The translations under genes were made by a program, and so were the position numbers. DNA of 64,000 bases from Adiantum capillus-veneris (lineage: Eukaryota; Streptophyta; Polypodiopsida; Polypodiales; Pteridaceae). Under the pieces are notes generated by a model. It had not been told where the DNA came from. It saw nothing but the letters and a program-made list of their open reading frames with translations, and did not search any database. The first letter of the stretch is position 1. Each line of letters starts with the position of its first letter. Of this stretch, positions 1-10,703 are shown piece by piece. The stretch spans positions 30,150,946-30,214,945 of the forward strand of contig CM043969.1 in assembly GCA_014529385.2 (NCBI GenBank), written 5' to 3'.

Positions 1-414
1 GTACCACCCTCTGTCTCTCCTGCTTATGCACATCCTCAAGGCATGGTTGCTAATAAGGGGATATCTAGACCCCTCTTTAATGCAGGGAGCCAGGCAAGGG
101 GTTCTAATGCCAAAAATAATCAAGGGTCTTCATCTAATAATCCTCATGGGGGTGTCAAGATTATTGATAAAGGGAAAAGACCCATTGATGCTGAGGACTT
201 TTAGTCTATATCTGCCACAAAAACATTCAGACCTAGAAAATACTCTTCAGGATATGCTAGCCCTAATGTTTTTGATATACTGCATGATATGCCATCACCT
301 AACACTTTAGCTGCAATTAAAGATGCAGGTCATACTATTGAAAAAATAAACATAAAAAAGATGCGCGCACCTGCCATAAACATTGAGGTCAATATGGAGG
401 AGTACAGTGATTAG
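1..414 (+). pseudogene. LINE ORF1 (gag-like) C-terminal fragment
   Basis: Frame 1 reads from the window edge to a TAG at 412-414 with one internal TAG at 202-204. The product is rich in Pro, Ser, Asn and Gly and ends in a Lys-rich and then an acidic stretch (ending NMEEYSD). It lies 45 bp upstream of a LINE endonuclease in the same frame and strand, the usual ORF1-ORF2 order of plant L1-type non-LTR retrotransposons. No RRM or zinc knuckle remains in the visible part, because the start is outside the window. Calling it ORF1 is inference from position and composition; the reading frame and stop are seen directly. Confidence 0.5.
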
Positions 415-459
415 GGGTCTCAAGATATAGGCCACACAAAGGTCTCTAAACACTCCACA

Positions 460-1862
460 ATGAAAATAGCTACTCTCAATGCTAAAGACTTGAATTGTCC
501 CACTAGGATGGCAATGCTGCACTCTTGGATCATGCAACAACATTTAGATATAGTGCTTGTGCAGGAGCATAAACGACACAAGAGAGAGACATAAACCTTT
601 CACTTTAAAATATTCTCATGCTTTTATGGGGGGAAGAAAAACAAGTATTCTGGTGTTCTGACTTTTATTAAAAGTTCTCTTAATCCTCACTTGATTCTTG
701 ACCACTCTTCAAGCAGATGCTCTGTATTGTTTCTTAATTCATAATGGGGTCCTCTGCATGTAGTCAATGTGTATGCTTCTAACAATATGAAGGAGAGGGT
801 GATACTTTGGGAATGGATTAAGGACATGCATCTAGGTAATGGTATTGTGGGTGGTGACTTCAACATGGTCACGAGGGGATGGCCACAACTTCCATCAACT
901 CTATTATGAATAAAGAAGAGGCCATTGCCTTGGACACTCTTGAATCTGCTCATCAAATGTTTGATGCCTAGCTCAATGGGTACAACCCAACAGGATTTAC
1001 CTTCCACTCCAAATCTCATATATCTTCGTGGTCTAGACTTGATATACGATATCTTTTAAATGATGTTTGGTTTCCTGCACAATGCAAAATGCACGTTCAC
1101 ACTGCATTCTGTCTATCTAATCATTTTCCTCTATGCATGGAGCTCATGAATGGTGATGCTACTTCTGCTAAAGTGGGTAGAGCTAGACCCCTTATGTTTT
1201 AGGGTTTGTTACTTCATAATAAGGAATTTTTTGCTGATGTCATGGCATGTAATTTAAAAGGCTAAAAACTTGCAAATTGATGTTGTTAGCACTTGGGGTT
1301 TCTTTACTTCTGGAATGCAGCATTGTATTAGATCTAATGGGAAATTGCACGCTTCTAGGAAAAGAGAAACTACTACATTTGAATGCAAAATTGAAACCTC
1401 TGTTGTCATTGGTAAATTAAGGTAATGCTACACTGCAAACATGCAAGAATATTGAGGGCATCAAAATTGATCTCTAGCTTAACATGAGGTCTCTAAGGCA
1501 AGATTTAAATGCAAAGTCAGGGAGTTAGCAGATGTTAAAGATACCTGATCCATGGGTTTTTTTCAAAAACTAAAAGCAAAACAAAGCAGGGATGCCATTA
1601 CAAAACTAATAGCAGATGATGGCTCTGAGGTCACTGACAGCTAGGATATTATGCAAGCTTGTGTGGCACACTGACAGTATTCTGAATAAGCCAATTGATT
1701 CAAGTAAAGAAAGGGAGAAGGGAATCTCTATCATGTTGGACTCTGTGGATAAATGTGTCCAGTGCTTTGATGCTCAAAGGTTCAAAAACCACTTTTATGA
1801 GGGAGAAATCTACTATGCAATTAAAAAGATGGGAAACTTGATATCCAGGTTTGCAAGTAAGT
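460..1862 (+). pseudogene. LINE ORF2 endonuclease and linker, decayed and 3'-truncated
   Basis: Broken ORF2 of an L1-like non-LTR retrotransposon. The apurinic-type endonuclease starts at ATG 460 with MKIATLNAKDLN, and HLDIVLVQEHK follows at about 556-576, matching the first catalytic blocks of this family. After a stop near 594, VNVYASNNMKERVILWEW (about 758) and GGDFNMV (about 849-869) give the metal-binding block. SRLDIRYL and SNHFPL near 1030-1140 give the last ones, with the usual SDH His region read as SNH. The linker SRDAITKLIADDGSEVT (about 1583) and the region just before the reverse transcriptase extend to about 1835. The frame is broken by several stops and indels. The reverse transcriptase itself is absent: the element stops where a CT/CA microsatellite begins. 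It is dead. Confidence 0.8.
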
Positions 1863-1881
1863 GACATAATTCAAAGCATAA

Positions 1882-1884
<3 letters not shown>

Positions 1885-1978
<94 letters not shown>

Positions 1979-1991
1979 GCACGCACGCACC
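1885..1991 (+). repeat. Compound microsatellite (CT)n(CA)n(CGCA)n, copy 1
   Basis: An uninterrupted CT run passes directly into a CA run and ends in CGCA repeats. It abuts the truncated end of the LINE. The long Ser-Leu and Thr-His reading frames across it are artefacts of the dinucleotide repeat. Confidence 0.97.
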
Positions 1992-2285
1992 TGCATGGGA
2001 AAAGGAGTTCTTATGCCGCAGGGACACTCCCAAGAGACCTCAAGACGGACAAAACATTTAGAAGTATCTCTCAAAAGACCTCAAACATCTAGCAAAGAGA
2101 CTCTTCGTCCTAGGTTTTTTTTTGAGACATTGAGAGTGACGATGATGATTATTCTCGCTTTCGATTTACTTTCCTATACACTTAATTCTATTTTTGTACC
2201 TATAGATCGTGTCAGATCCACCAAGATTGCATTGGTTCTCTCTCGTATGTCATTTTGGAATTTTGCAGACGTTCAATATAACATT

Positions 2286-2287
<2 letters not shown>

Positions 2288-2377
<90 letters not shown>
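2288..2377 (+). repeat. Compound microsatellite (TC)n(AC)n, copy 2
   Basis: Second CT-to-CA compound repeat 300 bp downstream of the first, in the same order. The bases before both are similar (TTCAA, then ATAACATT), so the two may be an old local duplication rather than independent expansions. The bases between them hold no recognisable gene. Confidence 0.97.
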
Positions 2378-2378
<1 letters not shown>

Positions 2379-2563
2379 ATGTGCGTGCGAGCATGCGCAA
2401 ACGCATGTGAGAGCGCACACGTGCAAACACCCATGCATAAAGGATGAGTTAGTGTTAGTGTACATCTGATTTGGAAAATAATACAATTTGCCAGAGATTT
2501 GTGAAAATTTTGTAGCACATCTCACCTTGAAATGATTTCAAAGGTTAGGAGGTGACTCTAAGC

Positions 2564-2741
2564 CAGTGTTCGGGAAAAATGTGTCTCAGCTTAACATCAT
2601 GCCGTTTTCAATTTCAATAATGCCAATTGAAGGCAAGGGAAAAAGGTGAAATTCCACCCCAAAATAGAGAAAATTAGTGTAAAAACCCCAAAAATAAACC
2701 TAATTTTCTAAGAGTTCCTACCAATTTTTTCCCGAACACTG
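2564..2741. mobile_element. hAT-like MITE, 178 bp
   Basis: The left end CAGTGTTCGGGAAAAAT (2564-2580) is the inverted complement of ATTTTTTCCCGAACACTG (2724-2741). The flanks are CTCTAAGC (2556-2563) and CTCTAACC (2742-2749), an 8-bp duplication with 7 matches. A terminal CAGTG and an 8-bp duplication are the marks of hAT elements. The interior is AT-rich and codes for nothing. The superfamily call is inference from end sequence and duplication length. Confidence 0.82.
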
Positions 2742-2749
2742 CTCTAACC

Positions 2750-4214
2750 ATTTGGTAGGCGGGACTAAATGAGCCCTGGCTTTGGCGTGAATTTAGTACA
2801 TACCTAGGAACCAGCAATTTGGTGCGCAAACTAAGGGTTTTGGTGAAGCCTGTAATATTCAAAGCCAGCAATGGTAGCAGCTGATCTCCAAGCCCAGCTG
2901 ATCGAGCATCTCTACGCTTCCCACTCTGTATCCGCTATTGTCTAAAGCTTCACCTACGCTGGTATGTTTAGGGTTAATTGCCTGCCCAGTGCCTCCATAC
3001 TGTGCCTCCTCCACTGCCTGCAGCAAGATGCCCATCGGGAGTGAAGCTTGCGCAAGAGGCCGTGACAACAGCCCTAGCTCCTAGTTACTCCCGAAGGTGC
3101 GAAGCGGCCAGCTGCAGCCAGTGCGATGTTGCTTGAATTCGCTCAAAGGGTGCAACTCAGGCGGCTGCATAAAGCAGTACACATTGCACCGCAGCTCGAT
3201 CTAATCTGCAATCAGAAGTGCAGTTATATGTACACTGCTCGACTGTATATTTTAGGTGCTCCGACCAACAGGGCAGTACACCGCGTGCAGAATTAGCTGC
3301 TTTGATCTGCTCATTCGCACTACTCATTAGCAAATCCTCAAGCGCTCATGAGCTGTTGATCATACTGTTTCGATCGAGCTGCGTAGTTACAGTACAACAA
3401 CAATTAAATTTCTCATCACGGCATTTAAAGTATAACACCGAGTACCGCCTTCTTGGCAAGTTTGAATACAAATGGTACGTGTGCAACTCGAGAAGCTCCA
3501 GCACATAACATCCTTCTGAGCGAGCTTAGCAAGTATATATTCCACTTAGCTTTGGTAATTTGCCCAAATAACATTTCCTTTATGTCTTTAGTTACTGCTT
3601 TCATTTTATTTTATGGCAATGTGTGAATTTTTATGCTACTACGTGAAGGATGACATTCAATATGTTAATATGTTCTCATTGCAGTTCAATTTTATGCACG
3701 CAGAGAATCGACCTATTGTAGCGTACACGCGTTTGTCAAATTGAGAGAAGCGACGACGATTCTAGTGGTTCAACCTTGATCACACGAGTTGTTTCATCGG
3801 CCAAGACAAGCTTTGCTGTGCCGTTTTTTTTGTCGGGTAGCAACATTTTAACTATCTACTTTGATCCATGGCTCTCTCCTTTGCACTCACGCGCATAGTT
3901 CGCACATCGATCTCACATAGTTTGCACAACGATCTCACTTTAGCAAAACATATATGAATAAATATGTTTTATAAAAAATAATGACTTAGCAAAAAATCAT
4001 ATCTATGTGCAAAATCACTTTAATTTATGATATCTTGCTCTCTTATATATACAGTAAAGCAACTCTACTTTTGTATTGTAAGCATCTTTGGTGCTAGGTT
4101 GTTGTGCATCATGAAGTATGTGTACGTAAAACTCAAAACGCAAAACAAATATGATCATTTTTTCAAATTTGAATGATTCTTTCTTTTCTTTAGAGCGACG
4201 TCTAGCCCTTGCAT
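2750..4214. other. No recognisable gene
   Basis: Mixed-composition DNA. A short open stretch on the + strand begins at ATG 2871 (MVAADLQAQLIEHLYASHS) and stops after 24 codons; I do not recognise it and cannot support it as an exon. From about 3,550 the sequence becomes AT-rich and intron-like. No RNA gene seen. Confidence 0.5.
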
Positions 4215-5000
4215 AGACATCATGCATATTGACACACATTTTATTAATAAAATAGTTTTGAATGCACGGTGGTCAATCTTGCAAACATGCATATGTAGGT
4301 TTTGGCTTGACAAGAAGTAGTAGAAGAACTAGTTGCTGAGTTAGCCTGTCATCTTGAAGGAATGATTGTTTGGCCAGAGAAACACTTTTATGTCTCTGGG
4401 AGAGAAAGGCCACCGATCCACATTTCAAGAATAGTTATAGATGACACTAGGTGGTGGCCCGAGAATATGGCTTTAGTGCTTTTGAAAGAAACCTTAAATC
4501 CACTTGATTATTACAAAGTAGTTCTCCATGATGAAAATTGTATATCTCCAAGGATTTTAAGTGATAGGCTTGCTGTGGTTGAAAGCCTTATTCCGAGCAA
4601 GAAATTGTGTCTTGCGTGAATGTATCCATCATCTATGTTAAAAGATCCAACAAGCGTGTTCAAATCAGTCTTTTATTGTATGTGACTCTCCAATTAATGA
4701 AGTTGCACAATGCTGCAAAGCTATATCCGATTTGTATATGTGACTTATAGTACTTGGTACTACAACCTTTGACACTAGCATCATGTACATGCAGTCCATT
4801 GCTCTAATTTTCTTGCAAAGTATTACTATGGCAGACATACAATCCTTTTTCCACTTTTGAGTGGGTCATTCGCATATTGACACACGCATGTTTATTAATA
4901 AAATAGTTTTTGAATGCACGGTGCTCATTCTCGTAAATATCTAATTTGTGACTTAGAGTATGTGGCACTACTACCTTTGCCACTAGCATCATGTGCAAAA
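4215..5000 (+). repeat. Imperfect direct duplications around a small ORF
   Basis: A block at about 4215-4290 (containing ATTGACACAC, TATTAATAAAATAG and GAATGCACGGTG) recurs at about 4858-4935 with small indels. A second block at about 4725-4795 (ending ACTAGCATCATGT) recurs at about 4938-4993. The copies keep the same orientation. This looks like old local duplication in non-coding DNA and does not define element ends. Confidence 0.7.
4309..4619 (+). CDS. Uncharacterised coding-like exon, about 102 codons
   Basis: The frame is open from just after a TGA (about 4306) to a TGA at 4617. The stretch VVEELVAELACHLEGMIVW runs before the first ATG (4362), so it looks like an internal exon and not a protein starting at that ATG. 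The product has Trp pairs and a mixed hydrophobic/charged pattern typical of folded protein (WWPENMALVLLKETLNPL). I do not recognise the family. It lies upstream of the Tnp2-like transposase in the same orientation and could be its N-terminal exon, or a gene of the same element. Both are guesses. Confidence 0.35.
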
Positions 5001-5122
5001 GTGTTTTTTTGGGTCACTATAGTCCGTGTAACCATGGCTCATGACATTTAGGTGATACATGCATATATGGCTTCCACCTCCAAGACTTTCAAGTGTGCAT
5101 GCACGTATAAATGTGCATTTAC

Positions 5123-8100
5123 ATTGGAAGGATGTCAAATGCTGAGCAGAGGCACCTTTTTTCAACATAGAAAATAGGAGGCACTCCATAAAGTTCACCC
5201 AGATGTCCATTACAATAGAAATTTTGAATCCCTTCAAGGTCAATCACCTGATGTGAATGAGCTTGATAGTACACCACCTCTCCAGAGTTCATCCGACAAT
5301 GACACCACACCAAGAATGTGGTGTACATGTTCTGCATTTTTCCAGGTGGAAAATATGTTGGGAAAACGACATTTTTTAGGCATGCACAACTAAGGAGTGT
5401 TGTAGGCAGTCTAGCAAGTGAGCTTGGGTTTGTAAACCGAGATGGTGTGGAGGTAAGACACTTTGATGAAAATATACCAGACGTGGAACCATCATATGCT
5501 TCTTTGAATGTGGAAGAGGACTTTGAAGAGGGCATAGAGGTGAGATTGTCAAGTACAACTGGAGCAGGTGAAGACTGCCAACAACCTTCCTGTCCAGATC
5601 ATGCACCGCTTGGAATTGAAATTTTATCAAAGATCATTCAATTCCAGACATTATGGGATGAATATCACGTTCCCATTAGCAGTCAAGACGAAATGCTTCG
5701 TCTACTATTCGGTGACATGGTTGGGGCAAAAATAGGCAAGCATGACTCCACTAGGGAGGATCCAAGCCTAAGAAAAATCTTGCTTCGACTTGAACATGAT
5801 TGGGATGGTTTTTTGTTTGATAACTATAGGGTGCCTGCTTGTTGGGAGGAATTGCAATCACTATTTCAAGGGCTTGGTATGGTACAACCTCTTCGATATA
5901 GAGGCTGCATGGGTGAATAAGGGAATTGCCATGAGCCAGAGCTACTACGCCCAAGCACGGAGGACAACTATGAAGGATGTAGTGTGGAAATTTGTGCATG
6001 CATCACTAATACTGCAAAAAGTAAAGCAAAGCGTGATTGCTTGGCATGTTGTGAAAGGTGCCCAAGTTGTCAAAAGCCTCTCAAGGAGACACTAGCCTTT
6101 GATTATCTCCCAATTGGAAGACAGATTGAGCTTATGTTGAAGATCAAGTCTTTGCGTCATGGCATGCTCTCCATGTGGAGAAACCAAGACAAGTGGTTGG
6201 GAAAGCCGCATGAACTACAATCGGAGTTTATCCATGATTTTTGGGATGGTGCAAAATGTCGTATAGTCCAGCACTTTTGGGACCCACATGCCACATTTGA
6301 GCTTCCAGTTATCTGTACAACCCCAGGGTGTAAAAAGGTGTACACAACGTTTCCTCCTTCATCCCGTTAGCAGGAGATTCAATAAGGGTGGAATGAGAAG
6401 CCTCAAGAATATATTTTCGTGTGTAGAGATTGTCGTAGACGTGTAGTCTCTAATAAGAGATTTATTGAGGCATGGTTTTAGAAATATTGGCATGCTATTT
6501 TTATTTACTTTGTTTTATTTTTTGAGTATTTTCATATGGCATAATAATTTTCCAGGGAGATCCCCGTAACTTGGAACTTCTATTGGATTGGGATGGTTTC
6601 CAATCCTCTCGCACCATGCAGAAAGACAATGGGGTTGTAGAGATAAAAATTTTGAACATGGGCAAGTCTTCCAATGTTAGTGTACTCCCAGTACTGTTCC
6701 TGCCATTTAGCTCCAACCCGAAACAATAGTGGTCTATTTTGTGCTTTTCTATGTCCTCTTATGGAGGAATTGCAAGACTTGTTCATGTTAGGAATAAAAG
6801 TACACTACAACTATGATGTCAACAAAATATTTGCATGGGAACTGAACGGCAACAGACATGCATATTACGCGGGATGCTTGTGATGGTCAGTGGAGACCAT
6901 CCTGCCCACTGCAAAATAGGACTCTTAAAGGATGGTGGCAAGGAGGGTTGTCGAAGATACAAGCCCAAAGCAGCTCTTGATGCTAGTAATCCAATGTATA
7001 GAGGGAGATATGTTCATGATGATAATAGACAACAAGCAAGATATCCACCAACAAAACGCTCCGTTTTGGAAATGTCCAATGCACTAACTCAGGCCAAAAG
7101 AGCAACCTCTCAAACTGAAAGAGAGACTAATCTTGCACATGCAGGACTATCTGGAGAGTCAGTGTTATGGAAGTTTGTTGACTTATATGGCTTTGACTTG
7201 TCGCGTGACTTGGTGTTCGATACAATGCATGTCTTCCATTGAATTTGTTCAGTAAATATACATCAAATGTCATGCAAGGATTGAAAAATGAATTGAAAAA
7301 GAAGGTGAATGAATGTTGCGAGCTTGTATACAAGCTTGCACCACCATCAATTCGCAATGGCAGGTGGCCACACACTCCTAGCAAGTACTTTGAAGTTTTT
7401 AAGGCAGAGGAAAATAAAAATTTTGTTCAGTGGTGTCTGCCATATGTATTGAGTGTCATCAACGAGGTATCAAGACCCATGTATGAGCTTGGTATTCTCC
7501 GAATAGACATTGCCCACACATTTAACATTCGTGAGAAGGGTTGGACAAAGGAGAGTATCAAGATAATGCGATCATTGTTCTCATATCGGCAAGTAAGGAG
7601 CGAGGAATTCTTTGGTCCAAACTCTTCACCATTGGAGCATGTTGTTGGGAATGAGGAATTGCTTGAATTGACATTATCAAGCATGGATCTCATGATGTAT
7701 ATTGGTGTTACATTTTTTAAAGGATTGTCTCCATATACATGGGAGTAAAGACAAATAAAAATAATAATGAGATAACTTATGTCCACTTTTACAAGCACGT
7801 TTTGTTTACATGGGTTACTCGCATGCTTCGAGAGGAGAAGTATGGATTCGTGCACACGAGAGGAATTTGTCATTCTTACACCAAAGGTTGATACTCCCAG
7901 ATGATTTCACTCTACTGCATCTTATGAGTCCACAATGCTCTATCTTCCATGAAAAAGGGCTCTTGGAACTCTCATCTCTAACAAGAGCCAGGGAGCTATG
8001 GCATAAGATTGTGGCATATTATGAACCGGCTTACTACCACACCATGATTAGAGCAAAAGGGATCGGTATAACCAAGAAGAAATGCACAAAGAGATGCCTT

Positions 8101-8858
8101 TTAGATGAGGAGAAAAGGTACTTTCAGCAACTGTGGGCGATGAGAGTTAGTGAAGGTGAAAATACTCTTGTCACAACCTACCAAAAGAGACTTTACCAGG
8201 GTGAGGCTTTTAAAGTTGGTGATCATGTGACTGTAAAGTAGGACAATGGTGATACTGATGCTCTTCCTGTACGGAATTGGAAGGCCAAAATAAAAGCATT
8301 GTTCTCTATCAAGCGCAATGGTCAATATTATTTGTATTTTGGGGTAGAGTATTATAGACAATGCATATCCTCACACAATGGGGTTGACGAACTAATAGTT
8401 CATCATGTTACTGGAATGAGCATTGTACAACAACAAACTATGCCGTACAATTGGGATTGTGTAAGACCAATCTCATCTTTGATGCATAAGTTCATACCTC
8501 TCCCGTTGACAGATAACATGCTAGTAACATATGAGGTGAAGGATTTGATTCAAAGAAAGCAGCTTACAACTCTTGGAGAGGTCGGACATGCACCCCCTTG
8601 GTTAGAGGTTGGTGATATCGTTCTAGCAACAAAAAGTGATGGTGAAGATGATCTTGTACACGTAGTTGTTAGAGAGGTAGACCACCAGGGCAAAAAATGA
8701 AAATTAGCTTGGCTAGTACACGATAGTTTTGATCATTTACATGGAGGATACAAAGACAGCAGTATGAAGAGAGAGATTGGAACTCATGCAAAGTAGTGAT
8801 ACATGACTTTATTCTAGTTAGTAAGAGGTGCTGTCTTCAAGAAGTGGTGCACAATTAA
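5123..8858 (+). pseudogene. Tnp2-like (En/Spm-CACTA type) transposase gene, decayed
   Basis: Linked blocks read as one broken transposase. The first exon-like block (5123-5340) ends in MWCTCSA. Then come 5346-5920, a Cys-rich block (CLACCERCPSCQKPL, about 6032) followed by FDYLPIGRQIELML, and IHDFWDG (about 6226). Next are a DG block (LLDWDGFQ, about 6580), a GDHPAHCKIG block (about 6890) with downstream Cys, FDTMHVF (about 7214), a Lys-rich block (7239-7748) and a C-terminal region (7810-8700) with paired GDHVTVK and GDIVLATK strands. A last short exon may end at 8858. The order FDYxPL, DIWDG, D-x-MH follows the Tnp2 (Transposase_21) family. In-frame stops (for example 5918) and shifts near 6370, 6700-6850 and 7240 make it a relic. 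The family call rests on motif resemblance only. Confidence 0.6.
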
Positions 8859-8866
8859 ATCTTTGA

Positions 8867-9598
8867 GTAGTTTGGAGATGCACAAGAGCGCTCAAGAAGC
8901 GCAAGTTGGCGGTGGAGTACCTTTCTCGGCTCGCAACATTTATCTTCTTGGTGAGCGAGGAACTTGATTTGGAGGAGCTTCGCTTACCACACCTTCACGT
9001 TGGGTCCTTTATCAAGGACACCAAGGAGCAGCAGGTTATCCCCATGAACTCTGCAGCGGAAGGAAAGGCACACCGGCTCGAGTACCCTAGGGGTCTTGAG
9101 GAAGTGGTTGAGAAATCCATAGTTGTGGCTGGCCCTAGTGACACTCCAGTGCCACTACCACTGACGGATGTGGCTATCCCAGAGGTAGAAATCAGCCGCT
9201 TCTCCTCAGTGTTAGTGGATGGGGAGGAGTATGTGTTCCTGCATGATTTGGAGAAATCATTTGGCCTGCGCATGGATGAATGCTTGAGCGTGCTATGCAA
9301 TAGCACCAAATGTCCCTTAGACAATACGCCAGATGCCCTAGAAAGCAAGCTCTTGCCAGATGGGGACTCTGTTGCTGACACTATTGCAGTTGTTTGTGCG
9401 GAGGTCCTGGCAGAAGAGCAGTTGCACGTGGCTGATGAAGAATTCCAAGCCACGCAAGTCAAGGTTGAGGCTGCTAGGATACCTATGCCATTATGCTTTC
9501 GTGGTAAAGTGCTTGCCCAGATAGGGATACATGCTTCCATTGGCTCAACTAAGCCAAAGGCCATAGCGCAGTCCCTCTTGACTGGGGAGTTGCCTTAA
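8867..9598 (+). CDS. Unrecognised 243-codon ORF downstream of the Tnp2-like gene
   Basis: The frame is open from 8867 (after TGA 8864) to TAA 9596-9598. The first ATG-like start is not obvious: 8906 is TTG, so the beginning may be an exon edge. The product is acidic and Ala/Val/Leu-rich. Its most domain-like part is DGEEYVFLHDLEKSFGL (about 9217-9267) followed by MDECLSVLCNS, which looks like a small alpha/beta fold. It is uninterrupted while the upstream transposase is broken. Same strand and 8 bp spacing suggest it belongs to the same element, perhaps as a second protein, but I do not recognise it. Confidence 0.5.
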   Translation, partial: VVWRCTRALKKRKLAVEYLSRLATFIFLVSEELDLEELRLPHLHVGSFIKDTKEQQVIPMNSAAEGKAHRLEYPRGLEEVVEKSIVVAGPSDTPVPLPLTDVAIPEVEISRFSSVLVDGEEYVFLHDLEKSFGLRMDECLSVLCNSTKCPLDNTPDALESKLLPDGDSVADTIAVVCAEVLAEEQLHVADEEFQATQVKVEAARIPMPLCFRGKVLAQIGIHASIGSTKPKAIAQSLLTGELP

Positions 9599-9824
9599 GT
9601 ACAAAATAGGCGCCAAGAAATGGTCAAAAAATATATGAACTCCTCAGATACATGATGTAAAATCAGCGTTTTGAAAGTAATAAAAAATATTTGAAATTGT
9701 CTATCTTGCAAATTCTTTTGAATGTGATTTGTCAATCTTGAAAATTGTTTCAATTGGTGATATGATTTTTTTTTTATTAGTGACTTTGTAATTTCAAGTT
9801 TTGTATGTAATTTCAGTCAATTTC

Positions 9825-10025
9825 AGTAAATTTAGGTATTTTATATTCCCTACGGGATAGATAAGCCTACCAAGGGCCAAAAATAGCCTGGCCACAAGGA
9901 CACGCAAATGGCCCATCCATTAGTTTTGGATGGGCCATTTGTGCGCCCTTGTGGCTAGGCTTTATTTTGCCTCTGGTAGGCTTATCTACCCCCTAGGATA
10001 CTTACAAAGCACAAATTTATTGAAA
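9825..10025. repeat. Palindrome unit 1, arms about 95 bp
   Basis: Left arm 9825-9919 and right arm about 9928-10025 are near-complementary around a short loop (TTAGTTT at about 9920). The arms contain AAATGGCCCATCCA and its complement. Mismatches are few but present, so it is not newly formed. Confidence 0.88.
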
Positions 10026-10358
10026 TGAATTGGTTTTGCATCATTAATTTAGATGCACGCTTTCTATGGCAATTCCAGCATATGTTCACACTCAAGGACA
10101 CTAGAAAAGGTGAAATCAATTATGAAATGAAGTTTCTAGCACACTATCACCTGCTTTAGCTCTACCTAGTACACCCCTGCACCAAAAAGTCCAATTACAT
10201 TGGACATTTGAAAAATCAAAATTAATGTTGCATAGACACTTGGTTTCACAATATGTTTTTCTTTTTGCTATCCTATAGGGAATTCAAAGCTTGAAATGGC
10301 TAAAAAAGGGTTTCCACAAGGATCCATGTAAAATAATGTTGCAAAACCAATAGGTTTT

Positions 10359-10555
10359 AGTAAATTTGTGCTTTTTAAGTACCCTTTGGGGTAGATAAGC
10401 CTACAAGGGGCAAAAAAAAGCCTGGCCACAAGGGCGCGCAAATGGCCCATGCAAAACTGATGGATGGGCCATTTGTGCGCCCTTGTGGCCAGGCTTTTTT
10501 TTGCCCCTTATAGGATTATCTACCCCCAAGGGTACTTAAAAAGCACAAATTTACT
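10359..10555. repeat. Palindrome unit 2, arms about 92 bp
   Basis: Left arm 10359-10450 and right arm 10463-10555 are near-complementary around a 12-bp loop. Its arms closely match those of the unit at 9825-10025, and it is the cleaner copy, with symmetrical GTACCCTT and AAGGGTAC near the base. Confidence 0.9.
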
Positions 10556-10703
10556 GAAATTACATACAGAACTTGAACTTACAAAGTCATTTCATTACAA
10601 AGATAATAGACACAGTAGACACAACTGTTGATCATATTGTCATTGGAAAGTCAAATCATTACAAAGATAAGGGTGTACAATACAAAAAGAGGGGTAACTT
10701 CGG

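Larger units (their letters stand above)
9782..10604. repeat. Nested large palindrome between convergent genes
   Basis: Outer arms: GACTTTGTAATTTCAAGTT (9782) pairs with the complement of AACTTGAACTTACAAAGTC (about 10585-10603). Inside lie two palindromes of about 200 bp, each sharing the same arm sequence (GATAAGCCTAC, AGCCTGGCCACAAG, AAATGGCCCAT). Their inner flanks (AAAGCACAAATTTA) are inverted relative to one another as well. The spacer, about 10,040-10,340, is unique AT-rich DNA. The structure could extrude or form long hairpin RNA. It sits exactly where the + strand genes and the - strand histone-like gene converge. It could be a foldback element or the paired ends of two elements. Confidence 0.88.

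Noticed and set aside
1851-2525. Proteins rich in Ser-Leu, Thr-His or Arg-Glu repeats on both strands
   Set aside because: They are translations of (CT)n and (CA)n microsatellites in several frames.
8995-9564. 189-codon minus-strand ORF opposite the unknown + ORF
   Set aside because: Ser/Thr-rich shadow of the + strand frame. The + frame has the more protein-like composition and matches the strand of the neighbouring gene.
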